The notes: a model not told the origin generated them from the sequence alone. DNA of 64,000 nucleotides from Myxococcota bacterium (GCA_028823175.1 JAPKBZ010000016.1:1-64000), one strand, 5' to 3'. Numbered from the stretch's first letter, positions 8,817 through 17,637 are shown. Numbers and translations: made by a program.

Positions 8817-10547
8817 TCAGTGCCGGATCGGGACCACCTTGGCTAGCGAGAGATCTCCGAGGCGTACGTCCGGCGCTCCGAGGCGGGCATCGTCCGCGGT
8901 GTGGTCGTCGGGCTGCTCCTGGGATTCCCGCTCGGCTGCTACCCGAGCATCGTAGTGGGCGAGCTCGCGTAGACGAGTCGATTCCTCCCAACCCAAGACC
9001 TCTCCCATCAGGTTTGCGACGGGTCGCGCGGCGGCAAGACCGCGGTCCGGGGTTTCGATGGAGATTCGGGTACGCCGGGTGAGCACATCCTCGAGGTGAA
9101 GGGCGCCCTCGTGGGAGGCCGCGTAGAAGGCTTCGACGGCTAGATAGTTGGGCGCCCCCTCGAGGGGCCGGGCCAGTTCGGGGCGCTCGCTCATCAGGGT
9201 GATCAGTTCCTCGATGCGGGCGCCGTAGCGTCCGAGCAGGTGCTCGACCTGACTCGTGTGGAGCCCTATCTCCTCGGCGAGTGCCCGACGTCTATTCCAG
9301 AAGGCCTGGAAACCCGGTGCGCCCACCAGGGGTGTGCGATCGGTGCAGCTCTCGGGAACTCGCTGTTCGAGCCCTCGCGCCACCTGGTCGATGGCGTCCT
9401 TGGCCATCACTCGATAAGTCGTGTATTTGCCCCCGGCCACAGTAATCAGGCCGGAAACGGATTGGGAGACCGCGTGCTTTCGCGAAAGCTCGCTGGTCTC
9501 GTCGGTTTCCCCGCGAAGGAGCGGTCGTAGCCCGGCGTAGACCCCTTCGATGTCCTCGAAACGAAGCTGCTGCCCCAATGCGGAGTTGGCCTGCTCCAGC
9601 AGGTATTCGAGATCGCGTCGGCTCGCGGCCGGGTGGGCGAGATCGAGATTCCAGTCGGTGTCCGTGGTGCCGATGATCCAGTGGCTCTTCCACGGAATGA
9701 CGAAGAGAACGCTCTTTTTGGTGCGCAGGATCAGACCGCTGTCGCCGTGAATGCGGTCCCGGGGAACCACCAGGTGAATGCCCTTGGAGGCCCGAACATG
9801 GATCCGCCCACGACCCGCCATATTCTGGACTTCGTCGGTCCAGACGCCGGTGGCGTTCAGAGTACTGTGGCCCCGCACCGTGACTTCGCGGCCGCTCTCG
9901 AGGCAACGGACGCGAACCCCAGTGACGCGATTGCCCGTCAGGATGAACTCTTCGGCCCGGGCGCTGGTGGCCAGGGCGGCGCCGTGGAGCGCCGCCGTGC
10001 GCGCCAGGGCCAGGGTATGCCGGGCATCGTCTACCTGGGCGTCGTAATACTGAATCGCGCCCTTGAGCGCGCTCTTCTTCAGACCGGGGAAGACGCGCAG
10101 GGCGCCTTTCCGGGTCAAGTGCTTGTGCCAGGGGAGGTCGCGCTTAAATCCCGAGAGCAGGTCGTAGATCAGGACCCCGGTCCCGATATAGAGACGCTCC
10201 CAGAAATAGTGGGAGAGGGGATAGAGAAAGGGGATGGGCTGGACGAGATGCGGGCACAGGCGCCCGAGCATGAGGGATTGTTCGCGCTTGGCTTCGAGGA
10301 CCAGATCGAAATCGAATTGTTCGAGGTAGCGGAGCCCGCCGTGGATGAGCTTGCTCGATCGGCTCGAGGTGCCGGCCGCCCAATCGCGTTGCTCGATCAG
10401 GGCGACGGAGAGCCCCCGGGTTGCCGCGTCGAGAGCGGCACCTGCTCCCACCACGCCGCCACCCACGATGACGACGTCGAAGACTTCGTCTTGCATGCGA
10501 TCGAGGGAGTACTGGCGGGCTTCGGGTCCGAGTTGCGTGGCGTCCAT
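8817..10547 (-). CDS. glpD: Aerobic glycerol-3-phosphate dehydrogenase
   Basis: A 576-residue FAD enzyme that oxidises sn-glycerol-3-phosphate to dihydroxyacetone phosphate and passes electrons to quinone at the inner membrane. The FAD site VVIVGGGVVGAGAALDAATRG starts near residue 25; RDWAAGTSSRSSKLIHGGLRYLE, LRTKKSVLFVIPW and GTTDTDW are characteristic GlpD blocks, and the C-terminal DAO_C-type helical domain is present. Length agrees with the family, with a slightly long polar tail. No glpF or glpK is next to it. It is divergent from the flavoprotein gene at 10747 with a 199-base shared spacer. Confidence 0.95.
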   Translation of the reverse strand: MDATQLGPEARQYSLDRMQDEVFDVVIVGGGVVGAGAALDAATRGLSVALIEQRDWAAGTSSRSSKLIHGGLRYLEQFDFDLVLEAKREQSLMLGRLCPHLVQPIPFLYPLSHYFWERLYIGTGVLIYDLLSGFKRDLPWHKHLTRKGALRVFPGLKKSALKGAIQYYDAQVDDARHTLALARTAALHGAALATSARAEEFILTGNRVTGVRVRCLESGREVTVRGHSTLNATGVWTDEVQNMAGRGRIHVRASKGIHLVVPRDRIHGDSGLILRTKKSVLFVIPWKSHWIIGTTDTDWNLDLAHPAASRRDLEYLLEQANSALGQQLRFEDIEGVYAGLRPLLRGETDETSELSRKHAVSQSVSGLITVAGGKYTTYRVMAKDAIDQVARGLEQRVPESCTDRTPLVGAPGFQAFWNRRRALAEEIGLHTSQVEHLLGRYGARIEELITLMSERPELARPLEGAPNYLAVEAFYAASHEGALHLEDVLTRRTRISIETPDRGLAAARPVANLMGEVLGWEESTRLRELAHYDARVAAERESQEQPDDHTADDARLGAPDVRLGDLSLAKVVPIRH

Positions 10548-10746
10548 GGGGTTTTCTCGCTTCGTGGGCTTCGCGTTGGGTTTTCCGGCGTTGGCTGGAC
10601 AGGACTCCCCAGCATAGCGAGCCCGGGTGGAATCTTCTGGCCACTGGCTCTTGAACGAAGGCCTGAGATCCGCTCTCCTCTGGGCTTCGCGGCCCGCCCG
10701 ATCCCCGCGCGGTCCCAGGAGATTGATCGGTGTTCCAGGAGCAAAG

Positions 10747-12420
10747 TTGAGTCATCCGGGCACCCCAACTGCGACCTGGCGGGTGCTGAACCTGTCCCTG
10801 GAGCTCGATGAGCCCGAATCCGTTCTCCGTGCCCGGGCGGCGGCACGAGCGGGGGTATCCGCCGACGAAATCAGGGGCCTGCGATTGGGCCATATGGCCC
10901 TGGATGCTCGGCGCCGGGGCGCGCGAGGACGAGTCCGCTTCGTGGTCCATGTCGACCTTCAGCTGGATGCCGGGCTGGAGAGCCGGGGCAATGCGGCCTT
11001 TGCGAAAGCACTCCGCTCGGGCCGGGTGATCCCTCGCATGCCGCCCGCGCAGTTGGCGGTGAATGCGCCGCATATTTCTCTTCGGGAGGGCTCGGGCTCG
11101 GGGCCCAGGGTGGCGGTCGTTGGATCGGGACCGGCGGGCCTCTTTGCGGCGCTGGCTCTCGCGCGCAGCGGGGTCTTGGTCGACTTGATCGATCGCGGGC
11201 CGGTTCTGACCGAGCGAAGCCGCGCAGTGGCTCAGTTCCTGGGGACACGCAACCTCGACCCCGAGGCGAATCTACTCTACGGGGAGGGCGGTGCGGGGAC
11301 CTACTCCGATGGAAAAATCTATACGCGGGTCGACCATGCCCTCGAGGCTCCGATCCTCGACGAGTGGATTGCTTGCGGAGCGCCGGAGGAGATCGCCTAC
11401 GACGCGCGCGCTCATATCGGTACCGACCGGCTCCACCGCATCCTGCCCCGGATCCGCGAGGGAATGGAGGCCTTGGGCGTGCGCTTTCATTGGCGCACCC
11501 GTCTCGAAGGTCTGGTGGTGGACGGGCTGGCGGGTAGTCAGCGAGTTAGCGCTCTACGTACCTCGGCGGGGGAATTGCCTTGCGCCGCAGTTTTTCTCGC
11601 TCTGGGGCATAGCGCCCGAGATAGCCTGGAGACGCTCGCGGCCCAGGGCTTGATGCTGGCGCCCAAGCCCTTTCAACTCGGTGTTCGGATCGAGCACCCC
11701 CAAGGCTTGATTGACACCGCTCGTTTCGGCGAGGCGGCCCTGGCCCGACGCCTGGGCGCCGCCTATTACAGCCTGACGAGCCGCGCGGGTGCGGGCGCCG
11801 CCGCCGCTCATAGCTTTTGCATGTGCCCGGGAGGGCAGATCGTGGCGAGTGTGAATGAGGCTGGGTTGCTCTGTACCAATGGGATGAGTAATTCCCGCCA
11901 CTCCTCCCCCTACGCGAATGCCGCCCTGGTGACGACCCTGGGCAGTTCTGAGACCGGCCCCGGCGTTTTTGCTGGCATCGACTATCGAGAGCGCCTGGAA
12001 CGAAAATTCTTCGTCGAGGGGGGAGGGGACTGGACCGCGCCCGCCCAGCGGGCCTGCGATTTTCTGGCGGGCCAGGATTCGGAGGAATTGGTTTCGTGCA
12101 GCTACAAGATGGGGATTCGGCCCGGCAGGATCGATGCACTCCTGCCCGAAGCGGTTCGGAGCGCGCTTGGCCGGGCCCTGGAATATTTCGATCGTCAGAT
12201 TCCGGGTTACGCGGGTCCCGAGGCTCTGCTCGTGGGCATCGAGTCACGCAGTTCCGGGGCGATCCGCATGCCCCGGGATGAGGCGACCCGGCGGGCCACC
12301 GGCTTTACGAACCTCTACCCGGTGGGCGAGGGAGCGGGCTATGCGGGAGGGATCATGAGCGCGGCCATCGACGGCGCTCGTTCGGCTCACGCGTTGCTGG
12401 GGCAGGGGACTGGGGGCTAG
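10747..12420 (+). CDS. COG2509-type FAD-dependent oxidoreductase
   Basis: 557 residues. After an N-terminal about 100-residue domain (SLELDEPESVLRARAAARAG, then VRFVVHVDL) comes the FAD motif VAVVGSGPAGLFAALALARSG near residue 120, then NLLYGEGGAGTYSDGKIYTR and a C-terminal PVGEGAGYAGGIMSAAIDG flavin-site ending. This layout is that of the uncharacterised FAD-dependent dehydrogenases of COG2509. The TTG start at 10747 is chosen because AGGAG lies 5 bases ahead; an earlier GTG at 10627 has no ribosome site. The gene ends 3 bases before the convergent MaoC gene. The substrate is unknown. Confidence 0.85.
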   Translation: MSHPGTPTATWRVLNLSLELDEPESVLRARAAARAGVSADEIRGLRLGHMALDARRRGARGRVRFVVHVDLQLDAGLESRGNAAFAKALRSGRVIPRMPPAQLAVNAPHISLREGSGSGPRVAVVGSGPAGLFAALALARSGVLVDLIDRGPVLTERSRAVAQFLGTRNLDPEANLLYGEGGAGTYSDGKIYTRVDHALEAPILDEWIACGAPEEIAYDARAHIGTDRLHRILPRIREGMEALGVRFHWRTRLEGLVVDGLAGSQRVSALRTSAGELPCAAVFLALGHSARDSLETLAAQGLMLAPKPFQLGVRIEHPQGLIDTARFGEAALARRLGAAYYSLTSRAGAGAAAAHSFCMCPGGQIVASVNEAGLLCTNGMSNSRHSSPYANAALVTTLGSSETGPGVFAGIDYRERLERKFFVEGGGDWTAPAQRACDFLAGQDSEELVSCSYKMGIRPGRIDALLPEAVRSALGRALEYFDRQIPGYAGPEALLVGIESRSSGAIRMPRDEATRRATGFTNLYPVGEGAGYAGGIMSAAIDGARSAHALLGQGTGG

Positions 12421-12423
12421 GCG

Positions 12424-12843
12424 CTAGAGGGAGACCAGCGCGGTCCCGAGAACCCGTGTTTCGCCCTCTTCGTTGCAGAGGGTCAGGTCGAGTTCGACGG
12501 TTCCCTTCTCATCGTCCATGTCCGTGACTACACCCCGGCAGGTGGGCCTGCTATCGACGACCACCGGGGCCCGGAAAATGGTGTCGATCTTCAGAACGCT
12601 GGCGTCGGGCGCCCAGCGATGGATCAGGCTGACCAGGATTCCCTGGCTCATGATGCCGGGAACGATGGCCCCGGGCAGCCCCGCTGCTCGGGCTTTCTCG
12701 TGGTCGGTAAAGCGCCAATAGGTCATGCCCGTAGTCTCCCCGAAGCGGCGCACCATGGGCATGCTCACATCGGGCGTCAGCTCGGGGAGCTCGTCCCCAA
12801 AACTCACGTCGCCATAGCTGAGAACCACTTTTCGATCGCTCAT
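12424..12843 (-). CDS. MaoC-fold (hot-dog) protein, catalytic residues replaced
   Basis: 139 residues with the MaoC-like hot-dog fold: the pattern ...TGMTYWRFTDHEKARAAGLPGAIVPGIMSQG aligns with the R-specific enoyl-CoA hydratase motif. In active hydratases that motif reads TGDxNPxHxD; here the catalytic Asp and His are Met and Phe. It is therefore probably the non-catalytic partner of a two-protein hydratase, as in ChsH1/ChsH2-type complexes, with the gene at 12856 (12 bases upstream) as the partner. Last gene of the acyl-CoA/steroid-type operon. Alternative: a binding subunit with another role. Confidence 0.8.
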   Translation of the reverse strand: MSDRKVVLSYGDVSFGDELPELTPDVSMPMVRRFGETTGMTYWRFTDHEKARAAGLPGAIVPGIMSQGILVSLIHRWAPDASVLKIDTIFRAPVVVDSRPTCRGVVTDMDDEKGTVELDLTLCNEEGETRVLGTALVSL

Positions 12844-12855
12844 TCGTGCTCCTCG

Positions 12856-13299
12856 CTAAAGCTTTCGGATCATCTTCCAGTCGACGATGGAGACCCTCTC
12901 GTCGTTCTGGTTGAAAAATTCCATGCGGTGGACAATGAACATCATCCCCCCCGAGCGCCCCGTTTTCTCGAAGATGTCGTGGATATGGGAGCGGGCGGTG
13001 AGGGTGTCCCCTGGGCGGATCGGTGCCTTCCACTCGACAGCTTTCCCGCCATCGAAGCTGGCCTCGCGATCGCTGGGAAAGCCCTCGGGGAGGGCGCGGT
13101 CTCCGTGGAAACGCGCGGCAAAGCTCGGGGCGGCCTGGAAATCGGGATGTTGGGGATCCGTATAGCGGGGCAGTGTCTCGCCGCAGGCGAGGGAGAATTC
13201 GGCCAGGGGCTCCGCTTCGATTTCGAAGCGAACTTCGTCGAAGGTCCAACCCGTCCATTTTTTCTTCAGTTCGGCGATATCCACTCTTCGCTCTCCCAT
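12856..13299 (-). CDS. MaoC-like N-terminal dehydratase domain protein
   Basis: 147 residues of the MaoC_dehydrat_N / FAS1-like dehydratase type. The block ACGETLPRYTDPQHPDFQAAPSFAARFHGD corresponds to the family's G-x-x-x-P-x-Y and APP-like motifs, and RPGDTLTARSHIHDIFEKTGRSGGMMF is the usual second half. Proteins like this pair with a second hot-dog protein to hydrate 2-enoyl-CoAs with bulky side chains. Its first 34 bases overlap the end of the PHP gene, which indicates translational coupling in one operon. Confidence 0.82.
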   Translation of the reverse strand: MGERRVDIAELKKKWTGWTFDEVRFEIEAEPLAEFSLACGETLPRYTDPQHPDFQAAPSFAARFHGDRALPEGFPSDREASFDGGKAVEWKAPIRPGDTLTARSHIHDIFEKTGRSGGMMFIVHRMEFFNQNDERVSIVDWKMIRKL

Positions 13300-13916
13300 G
13301 CGACGGCTTCGCAGCGGCCAGCCTCGAGTTCCGTGATCAGGTCGCCCATAGTGCTGACGGCGGTCGCGAAGCGCGTAGCGCAGCGGCCTATATGGCTGAC
13401 GATATGCGAATCGCTGCCGCCGGTGCTGTGGTAGTTATTTTCTCGGGCCAGCGCCAGGGCGGTGGCGTTTTCCTCGCCCCGACTCCCCCCGTTCAGGGTT
13501 TCGACGATGCGCACGCCCTCCACGAGCCCGCGGGTTTCGATGTGGGCGCACATGCCCACCCGGGTTCGCCCGGGGTGGCAGGGGATGGCCAAGGCGCCGC
13601 AGCGCTGGGCCTGGGCGAGAACCTCCTCGAGGGGCAGGTCGACTCGGCTGAAGTCGAGCGCCGCGCACAGGTCCTCGTTGACCCCAAAGACCAGGACATG
13701 GCCGTAATCGGTTTCAACTTCGCTGGCCTTGAGAATCAGCAGACCAAATTCGTCTTCGAGTGATCGGTAATCCGACTCATCGTCGTAGAGTCGGTGCTCG
13801 GTGAGAACGAAACCATCGAGGGATAGCGCCTTACGGCGGATCCATTGGCAGTAATTCTCGACCTTCGCCCGGCCGTCGTCGGATACGATGGAGTGGCTGT
13901 GGAGATCCAGAATCAT
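13266..13916 (-). CDS. PHP domain protein
   Basis: 216 residues of the PHP superfamily of metal-dependent phosphoesterases. Metal ligands typical of PHP are visible: DLHSHSIVSDD at the N-terminus, a Glu in LKASEVETDYGH, IPCHPGR in the middle and GGSDSHIVSHIGRC at the end. Single-domain PHP proteins may hydrolyse small phosphate esters or act as nucleases; the substrate is unknown. The ATG at 13916 overlaps the stop of the DUF35 gene (ATGA), and its end overlaps the next gene by 34 bases. Its presence inside an acyl-CoA degradation operon is unusual. Confidence 0.85.
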   Translation of the reverse strand: MILDLHSHSIVSDDGRAKVENYCQWIRRKALSLDGFVLTEHRLYDDESDYRSLEDEFGLLILKASEVETDYGHVLVFGVNEDLCAALDFSRVDLPLEEVLAQAQRCGALAIPCHPGRTRVGMCAHIETRGLVEGVRIVETLNGGSRGEENATALALARENNYHSTGGSDSHIVSHIGRCATRFATAVSTMGDLITELEAGRCEAVAWESEEWISPN

Positions 13917-14326
13917 GCGGGAACGAAGCGGGGAATCCCCAAGTCCTTGTCGGTTATGACGAAATCGGCGCGTACGGCCATGTCGATGAAAACGCTTTCG
14001 GGGGCGCAGCCTACGATATGCGTCATCAAACGGGGCCCCTCTTCGAGGTCCACGTAGGCGAGCACGTAGGGGCAGGCGTCGCGAAAAGCCGGCATGCCGT
14101 TCTGGTGGGTGATCGTAAACGTGTGGACTTTTGCCCGGCCGCTGGCGACGAAATGGTCGAGGCTGCTCGACAGGCAGCTGGCACAGAGGCCACGCGGGCG
14201 ATGCTGGACGATGCCGCAGTCCTGGCAGCGCTGGAGAACGAGTTCGCCTCGGCCGCAGCCTTCCCAAAACGCCAGCGTCTGCCAATTCGTCGAGGGGGTC
14301 CTGTATTCAATTTCCTTGGGGCTCAT
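13913..14326 (-). CDS. DUF35 Zn-ribbon/OB-fold acyl-CoA-associated protein
   Basis: 137 residues with the DUF35 layout: a helix with TLAFWEGCGRGELVLQRC, a rubredoxin-type zinc ribbon CQDCG ... CASCL (residues about 33-52), then an OB-fold ending with PRLMTHIVGC. DUF35 proteins bind thiolase-fold partners and acyl-CoA; in mycobacterial cholesterol catabolism the DUF35 part of ChsH2 forms the retro-aldolase with Ltp2. Here the thiolase-like partner is encoded immediately upstream (16 bases), which supports the same partnership. ATGA overlap with the PHP gene. Confidence 0.88.
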   Translation of the reverse strand: MSPKEIEYRTPSTNWQTLAFWEGCGRGELVLQRCQDCGIVQHRPRGLCASCLSSSLDHFVASGRAKVHTFTITHQNGMPAFRDACPYVLAYVDLEEGPRLMTHIVGCAPESVFIDMAVRADFVITDKDLGIPRFVPA

Positions 14327-14342
14327 TTATTCTCCAGACAGG

Positions 14343-15503
14343 CTAATCCCGGGAAAGCAGCAGAGTGGCTCCGCTGTGCAGGCTTCCGAGCGTTCCGCCG
14401 GTTCCGTGGACCAGGGCAACTTCGGCTCCTTCGACCTGGCGCGGTCCTAGGCCACCCCGCAATTGGCGCACCGCCTCGATGACAAGGAAAATTCCCCGCA
14501 TGCCGGGATGATTGGAGGAGAGTCCGCCCCCATCCGGGTTCACGGGAAGCGCGCCTCCCAGCCCGATTCGTCCTCCCCCGACGAACGCCCCCCCTTCTCC
14601 GGGTTTGCAGAATCCGAGATTCTCCAAGGTGACGAGCAGAGTGATGGTGAATGAATCGTAGATCGTGCAGAGGTCGACCTCGTCGTGGCTCATGCCCGCC
14701 ATGGCGAAGGCTTGTTCGCCGGATTGTTTCGCCGCGATGGTCAGCAGGTCCGGGGCGCCGATCTCCTGGTGGCAGACGGCCTCGCCGCAGCCCTGCAATA
14801 CGACAGGTGTTTTGGCGAGGTCTCGGGCGCGCTCGAGGCTCGTGACGATGAGTGCGCCGCCGCCATCGCTGATGATGCAGCAGTCGAGGAGGTGCAGGGG
14901 CGTCGAAATGATCCGGCTCTCGAGGACATCGTCCACGGTGATGAGCTTCTGCATCTTTGCTTCGGGGTTCAGTGAGGCGTGCCGACGCATGGTGACGGCG
15001 ATTTCGGCGAGTTGCTCCGGGCGTGTTCCGTAGAGGTGAGCATGGCGCTGCGCCACCATCGCGTAGCTGCCCACGGTGGTCATTCCGTAGGGGGCGATGA
15101 AAGCTGCTTCCGGATCGCCGCCCCCGCCGCCGAGGCCCGTTCCGATGGCCATGGCATTGGAGGCTGCGGTGCTTCCGTAGAGAACCAGGGCCACTTCGCA
15201 GAGTCCGGCATGGATGGCCGCCGCCGCGTGGCTGACGTGAGCCACGAAGGAAGAGCCGCCGATATTCGTGCCGTCGAGGTAGCGGGGCTTGATATTGAGA
15301 TACTCGGCGAGATTGGCCACGCCCATGATGCCCATGGACATACTCGCGGCGAAGAGGCCATCGACGTCCGAGAGTTCGAGGCCGGCATCCTCCAGCGCAC
15401 CCCGGGCGCACTCCGCCATGATCAGCGACTCGCTCTTGTCCGGGGCCCAGCGGGTTGGGTGCTCGTAGGCCCCGGCGATGGCTACGTTTCCGGAGAGACT
15501 CAT
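14343..15503 (-). CDS. Thiolase-fold protein without nucleophile Cys (Ltp2-like)
   Basis: 386 residues of the SCP2-thiolase group. Where thiolases carry the nucleophilic Cys (C-x-S before a long helix) this protein has GGSSFVAHVSHAAAA (Ser84-Ser85), and the second catalytic CxG near the C-terminus is HGTGG. The His of SSNHPGMRG is kept, as is the tyrosine-containing YDSFT segment. Loss of both cysteines argues against thiolysis or condensation and for a retro-aldolase of the Ltp2 kind working with the adjacent DUF35 protein. Its start overlaps the stop of the alpha/beta hydrolase gene by 4 bases (ATGA). The fold is certain, the reaction is inference. Confidence 0.85.
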   Translation of the reverse strand: MSLSGNVAIAGAYEHPTRWAPDKSESLIMAECARGALEDAGLELSDVDGLFAASMSMGIMGVANLAEYLNIKPRYLDGTNIGGSSFVAHVSHAAAAIHAGLCEVALVLYGSTAASNAMAIGTGLGGGGGDPEAAFIAPYGMTTVGSYAMVAQRHAHLYGTRPEQLAEIAVTMRRHASLNPEAKMQKLITVDDVLESRIISTPLHLLDCCIISDGGGALIVTSLERARDLAKTPVVLQGCGEAVCHQEIGAPDLLTIAAKQSGEQAFAMAGMSHDEVDLCTIYDSFTITLLVTLENLGFCKPGEGGAFVGGGRIGLGGALPVNPDGGGLSSNHPGMRGIFLVIEAVRQLRGGLGPRQVEGAEVALVHGTGGTLGSLHSGATLLLSRD

Positions 15504-16309
15504 GCGGCCTCCCGGGAGATGAATTCGGCGACACGAGCGCCGAGTCTTTCGGGCGTTTCGACGAGCAGGGCGTGGCCCGCCGAAGGAAGAGTCTCGAGCT
15601 GGGCGTTGGGCAGGATCTCGGCCAGGGCTTCGGCACGTTCCTTTACCCAGTCGATCTCGGCCTCGCCGTGGACGATGAATGTCGAGGTCTGGAGGTCTCC
15701 GAGTCGCTCGCCAGGCTGCCAGTCCCGACACGCCTCGAGATCTCCCAGGGTAGCCCTCGGGTCGGTCTTGAGTCCCTCCATGAAGGCGCGCTTCAGGGTA
15801 TCGGGCGGGGTTTCCGGAGCGAAGAGCGAGGGATCGAAGGGCCTGCGCTCTTTGCCCTCGGTGACCCGGCGAGCCTGTTCGAGGGCTGCGTCGGGCAATA
15901 GAAAACGGTCACCTGCGGCGCAGATCACCAGGCCGGCAAAGCGCCCGGGAGCCTTGAGCGCACATTCGAGGGCGACGGCGGCCCCCATGTCGTGGCCGAG
16001 TAGAAAGGCATTTTCGAGGCCGAGTTCCGCCACCAGGGAGAGGGTGAAATCGGCCATACGGCCGATATCTCCGAGGCTATCGAGCTCGCCCGATCTTCCG
16101 TGGCCCGGCTGATCGAAGGCGACCAGGCTGTGCTCGTGGCCCAGGCTGCCGAAGAGCCCGGAGAAGAGGTTGCCGTTGCCGCCGGCTCCGTGAAGGCAGA
16201 GCACCGACTGGCCCTGCACCCTGCGCGGCGGAGAGCCGGGGAGGGTGCAGGGGCCGGTGTGGTGTACGAAGGTCGCGACGTCGTTGATCTGGAGATATTT
16301 GTTCGGCAC
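15500..16309 (-). CDS. Alpha/beta hydrolase with Asp in nucleophile elbow
   Basis: 269 residues with the alpha/beta hydrolase fold: oxyanion region LCLHGAGGNG, DQPGHGRSG, nucleophile elbow LLGHDMGAA, and a C-terminal SAGHALLVETPE containing the catalytic His. The elbow has Asp107 (codon GAC) instead of Ser, as in epoxide hydrolases and haloalkane or fluoroacetate dehalogenases, so an ester intermediate on Asp is possible. It sits between the acyl-CoA dehydrogenases and the thiolase-like gene, so it may act on an oxidised side-chain intermediate. GTG start; no strong ribosome site seen. Confidence 0.85.
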   Translation of the reverse strand: MPNKYLQINDVATFVHHTGPCTLPGSPPRRVQGQSVLCLHGAGGNGNLFSGLFGSLGHEHSLVAFDQPGHGRSGELDSLGDIGRMADFTLSLVAELGLENAFLLGHDMGAAVALECALKAPGRFAGLVICAAGDRFLLPDAALEQARRVTEGKERRPFDPSLFAPETPPDTLKRAFMEGLKTDPRATLGDLEACRDWQPGERLGDLQTSTFIVHGEAEIDWVKERAEALAEILPNAQLETLPSAGHALLVETPERLGARVAEFISREAA

Positions 16310-16339
16310 GAGTCGCGGCGAGCGCCGCCCCCCCTTCCT

Positions 16340-17584
16340 TTAGTTGGAGGGCGGACCCGTGGGAATGTCCTTGAAGGCGATCCCCTTGTCTGCCCGCGCT
16401 TCCGGGGGCAGACCGAGAACCCGCTCGGAGATGATATTGCGCAGGATTTCGTCGGTGCCTCCCGCGATCCGCAGACCGGGAATCGAGAGGTAGCGATCCT
16501 GCCACTCGGCCGCTTGGGGCAATTGGCTCGGGTCGTTCAGCGCTCCTGCCGGTCCCTGGAGATCCATGGCGAAGGCCGCCATTTCCTGGGTGAGGCGGCC
16601 GCCCACGAGCTTGCCCAGGCTGGATTCGGGGCCTGGGGTTTTGCCCTGGGAGATGGCCGAGAGAGTGCGGTAGCCCGTGAGCTTCAACCCCTTCGTGCGG
16701 GTGTAGAAGGTCGCGATCTTCTCGCGCACGGAGGACTGCTCGAGGGCCGACTGGCCGTCGACCTCGATGCCTCGGGCGAGTTCGATCAGTTCATGAACGC
16801 TGCTCCCGCCTCCGCCCCCGATGGATGCTCGCTCGTTCATGAGGGTGGTGATGGCCACGGCCCAGCCGTTGCCGATCTCGGAAAGCCGCTGGGCATCCGG
16901 AATCCGGACATCGGTGAAGAAAACCTCATTGAAGCCCTGACCGCCGTTGATCTGGGTGATGGGGCGAACCTCGATCCCCGGCGAGTGCATGTCGACGACG
17001 AAATAGGTGAGCCCAGAGTGCTTGGCGACCGTTGCATCCGAGCGAACGACCAGAATTCCCCAATCGCAGAATTGGGCTCCCGTCGTCCAGATCTTCTGGC
17101 CGTTGATCACCCAGTCATCACCGTCACGGACCGCGGTGCTGCGCAAGCCCGCGAGATCCGACCCGGCGGAAGGTTCGCTGAAGAGCTGACACCAGACCTT
17201 CTGTCCCATTCGCATCTCGGGGAGCCAGCGTTCGCGCTGGGCGTCGGTGCCATGGGTCATGATCGTGGGGCCACACATGCCCAGGCCGATGCCGTAGATA
17301 TTCGGGGGCGTCTTGTAGCGAGCTTCCTCCTGGTTCCAGATCACATTCTGGATCGAGGTGGCGCCTTGTCCTCCGTATTCCTTGGGCCAGGTCAGGCAGG
17401 CCCAGCCGTCATCGGCCTTTTTCTGCTGCCATTTTTTAGCCGACTGGATCGAGGCGGGGTCGTCTCGTTCGTCGAGAGGGCCGGCGGAAAAATCACCGGG
17501 CTTCATGGTCTCGGCGTTGGCGTCGAGCCAGGTTCGCGCCTTGGCGCGGAAAGCAGCTTCTTCGGGGGTGTCGTTGAAATCCAT
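16340..17584 (-). CDS. Acyl-CoA dehydrogenase, large-type subunit
   Basis: 414 residues of the acyl-CoA dehydrogenase family: N-terminal helical domain, CQLFSEPSAGSDLAGL in the middle beta domain, and a C-terminal helical domain with PGLRIAGGTDEILRNIISERVLGL. FAD-dependent alpha,beta-dehydrogenation of an acyl-CoA in the cytoplasm is expected. It resembles the FadE subunits that work as unequal pairs (alpha2beta2) in steroid catabolism; the upstream gene at 17638 is the natural partner. The start at 17584 has AAGAGGCGAAT ahead. The substrate is unknown, but the neighbourhood suggests a branched or steroid side-chain CoA ester. Confidence 0.92.
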   Translation of the reverse strand: MDFNDTPEEAAFRAKARTWLDANAETMKPGDFSAGPLDERDDPASIQSAKKWQQKKADDGWACLTWPKEYGGQGATSIQNVIWNQEEARYKTPPNIYGIGLGMCGPTIMTHGTDAQRERWLPEMRMGQKVWCQLFSEPSAGSDLAGLRSTAVRDGDDWVINGQKIWTTGAQFCDWGILVVRSDATVAKHSGLTYFVVDMHSPGIEVRPITQINGGQGFNEVFFTDVRIPDAQRLSEIGNGWAVAITTLMNERASIGGGGGSSVHELIELARGIEVDGQSALEQSSVREKIATFYTRTKGLKLTGYRTLSAISQGKTPGPESSLGKLVGGRLTQEMAAFAMDLQGPAGALNDPSQLPQAAEWQDRYLSIPGLRIAGGTDEILRNIISERVLGLPPEARADKGIAFKDIPTGPPSN

Positions 17585-17637
17585 ATTCGCCTCTTTTGCT
17601 TGGGGATCAGAGAGATTGAATGAGCGTGGGTTGTGGT

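Noticed and set aside
9633-10811. Long plus-strand open frame opposite glpD
   Set aside because: Antisense of a certain gene with no motif.
14323-15636. Long minus-strand open frame overlapping the thiolase-like gene in another frame
   Set aside because: Arg/Pro-rich translation without motifs; the other frame has a full thiolase fold and correct overlaps.
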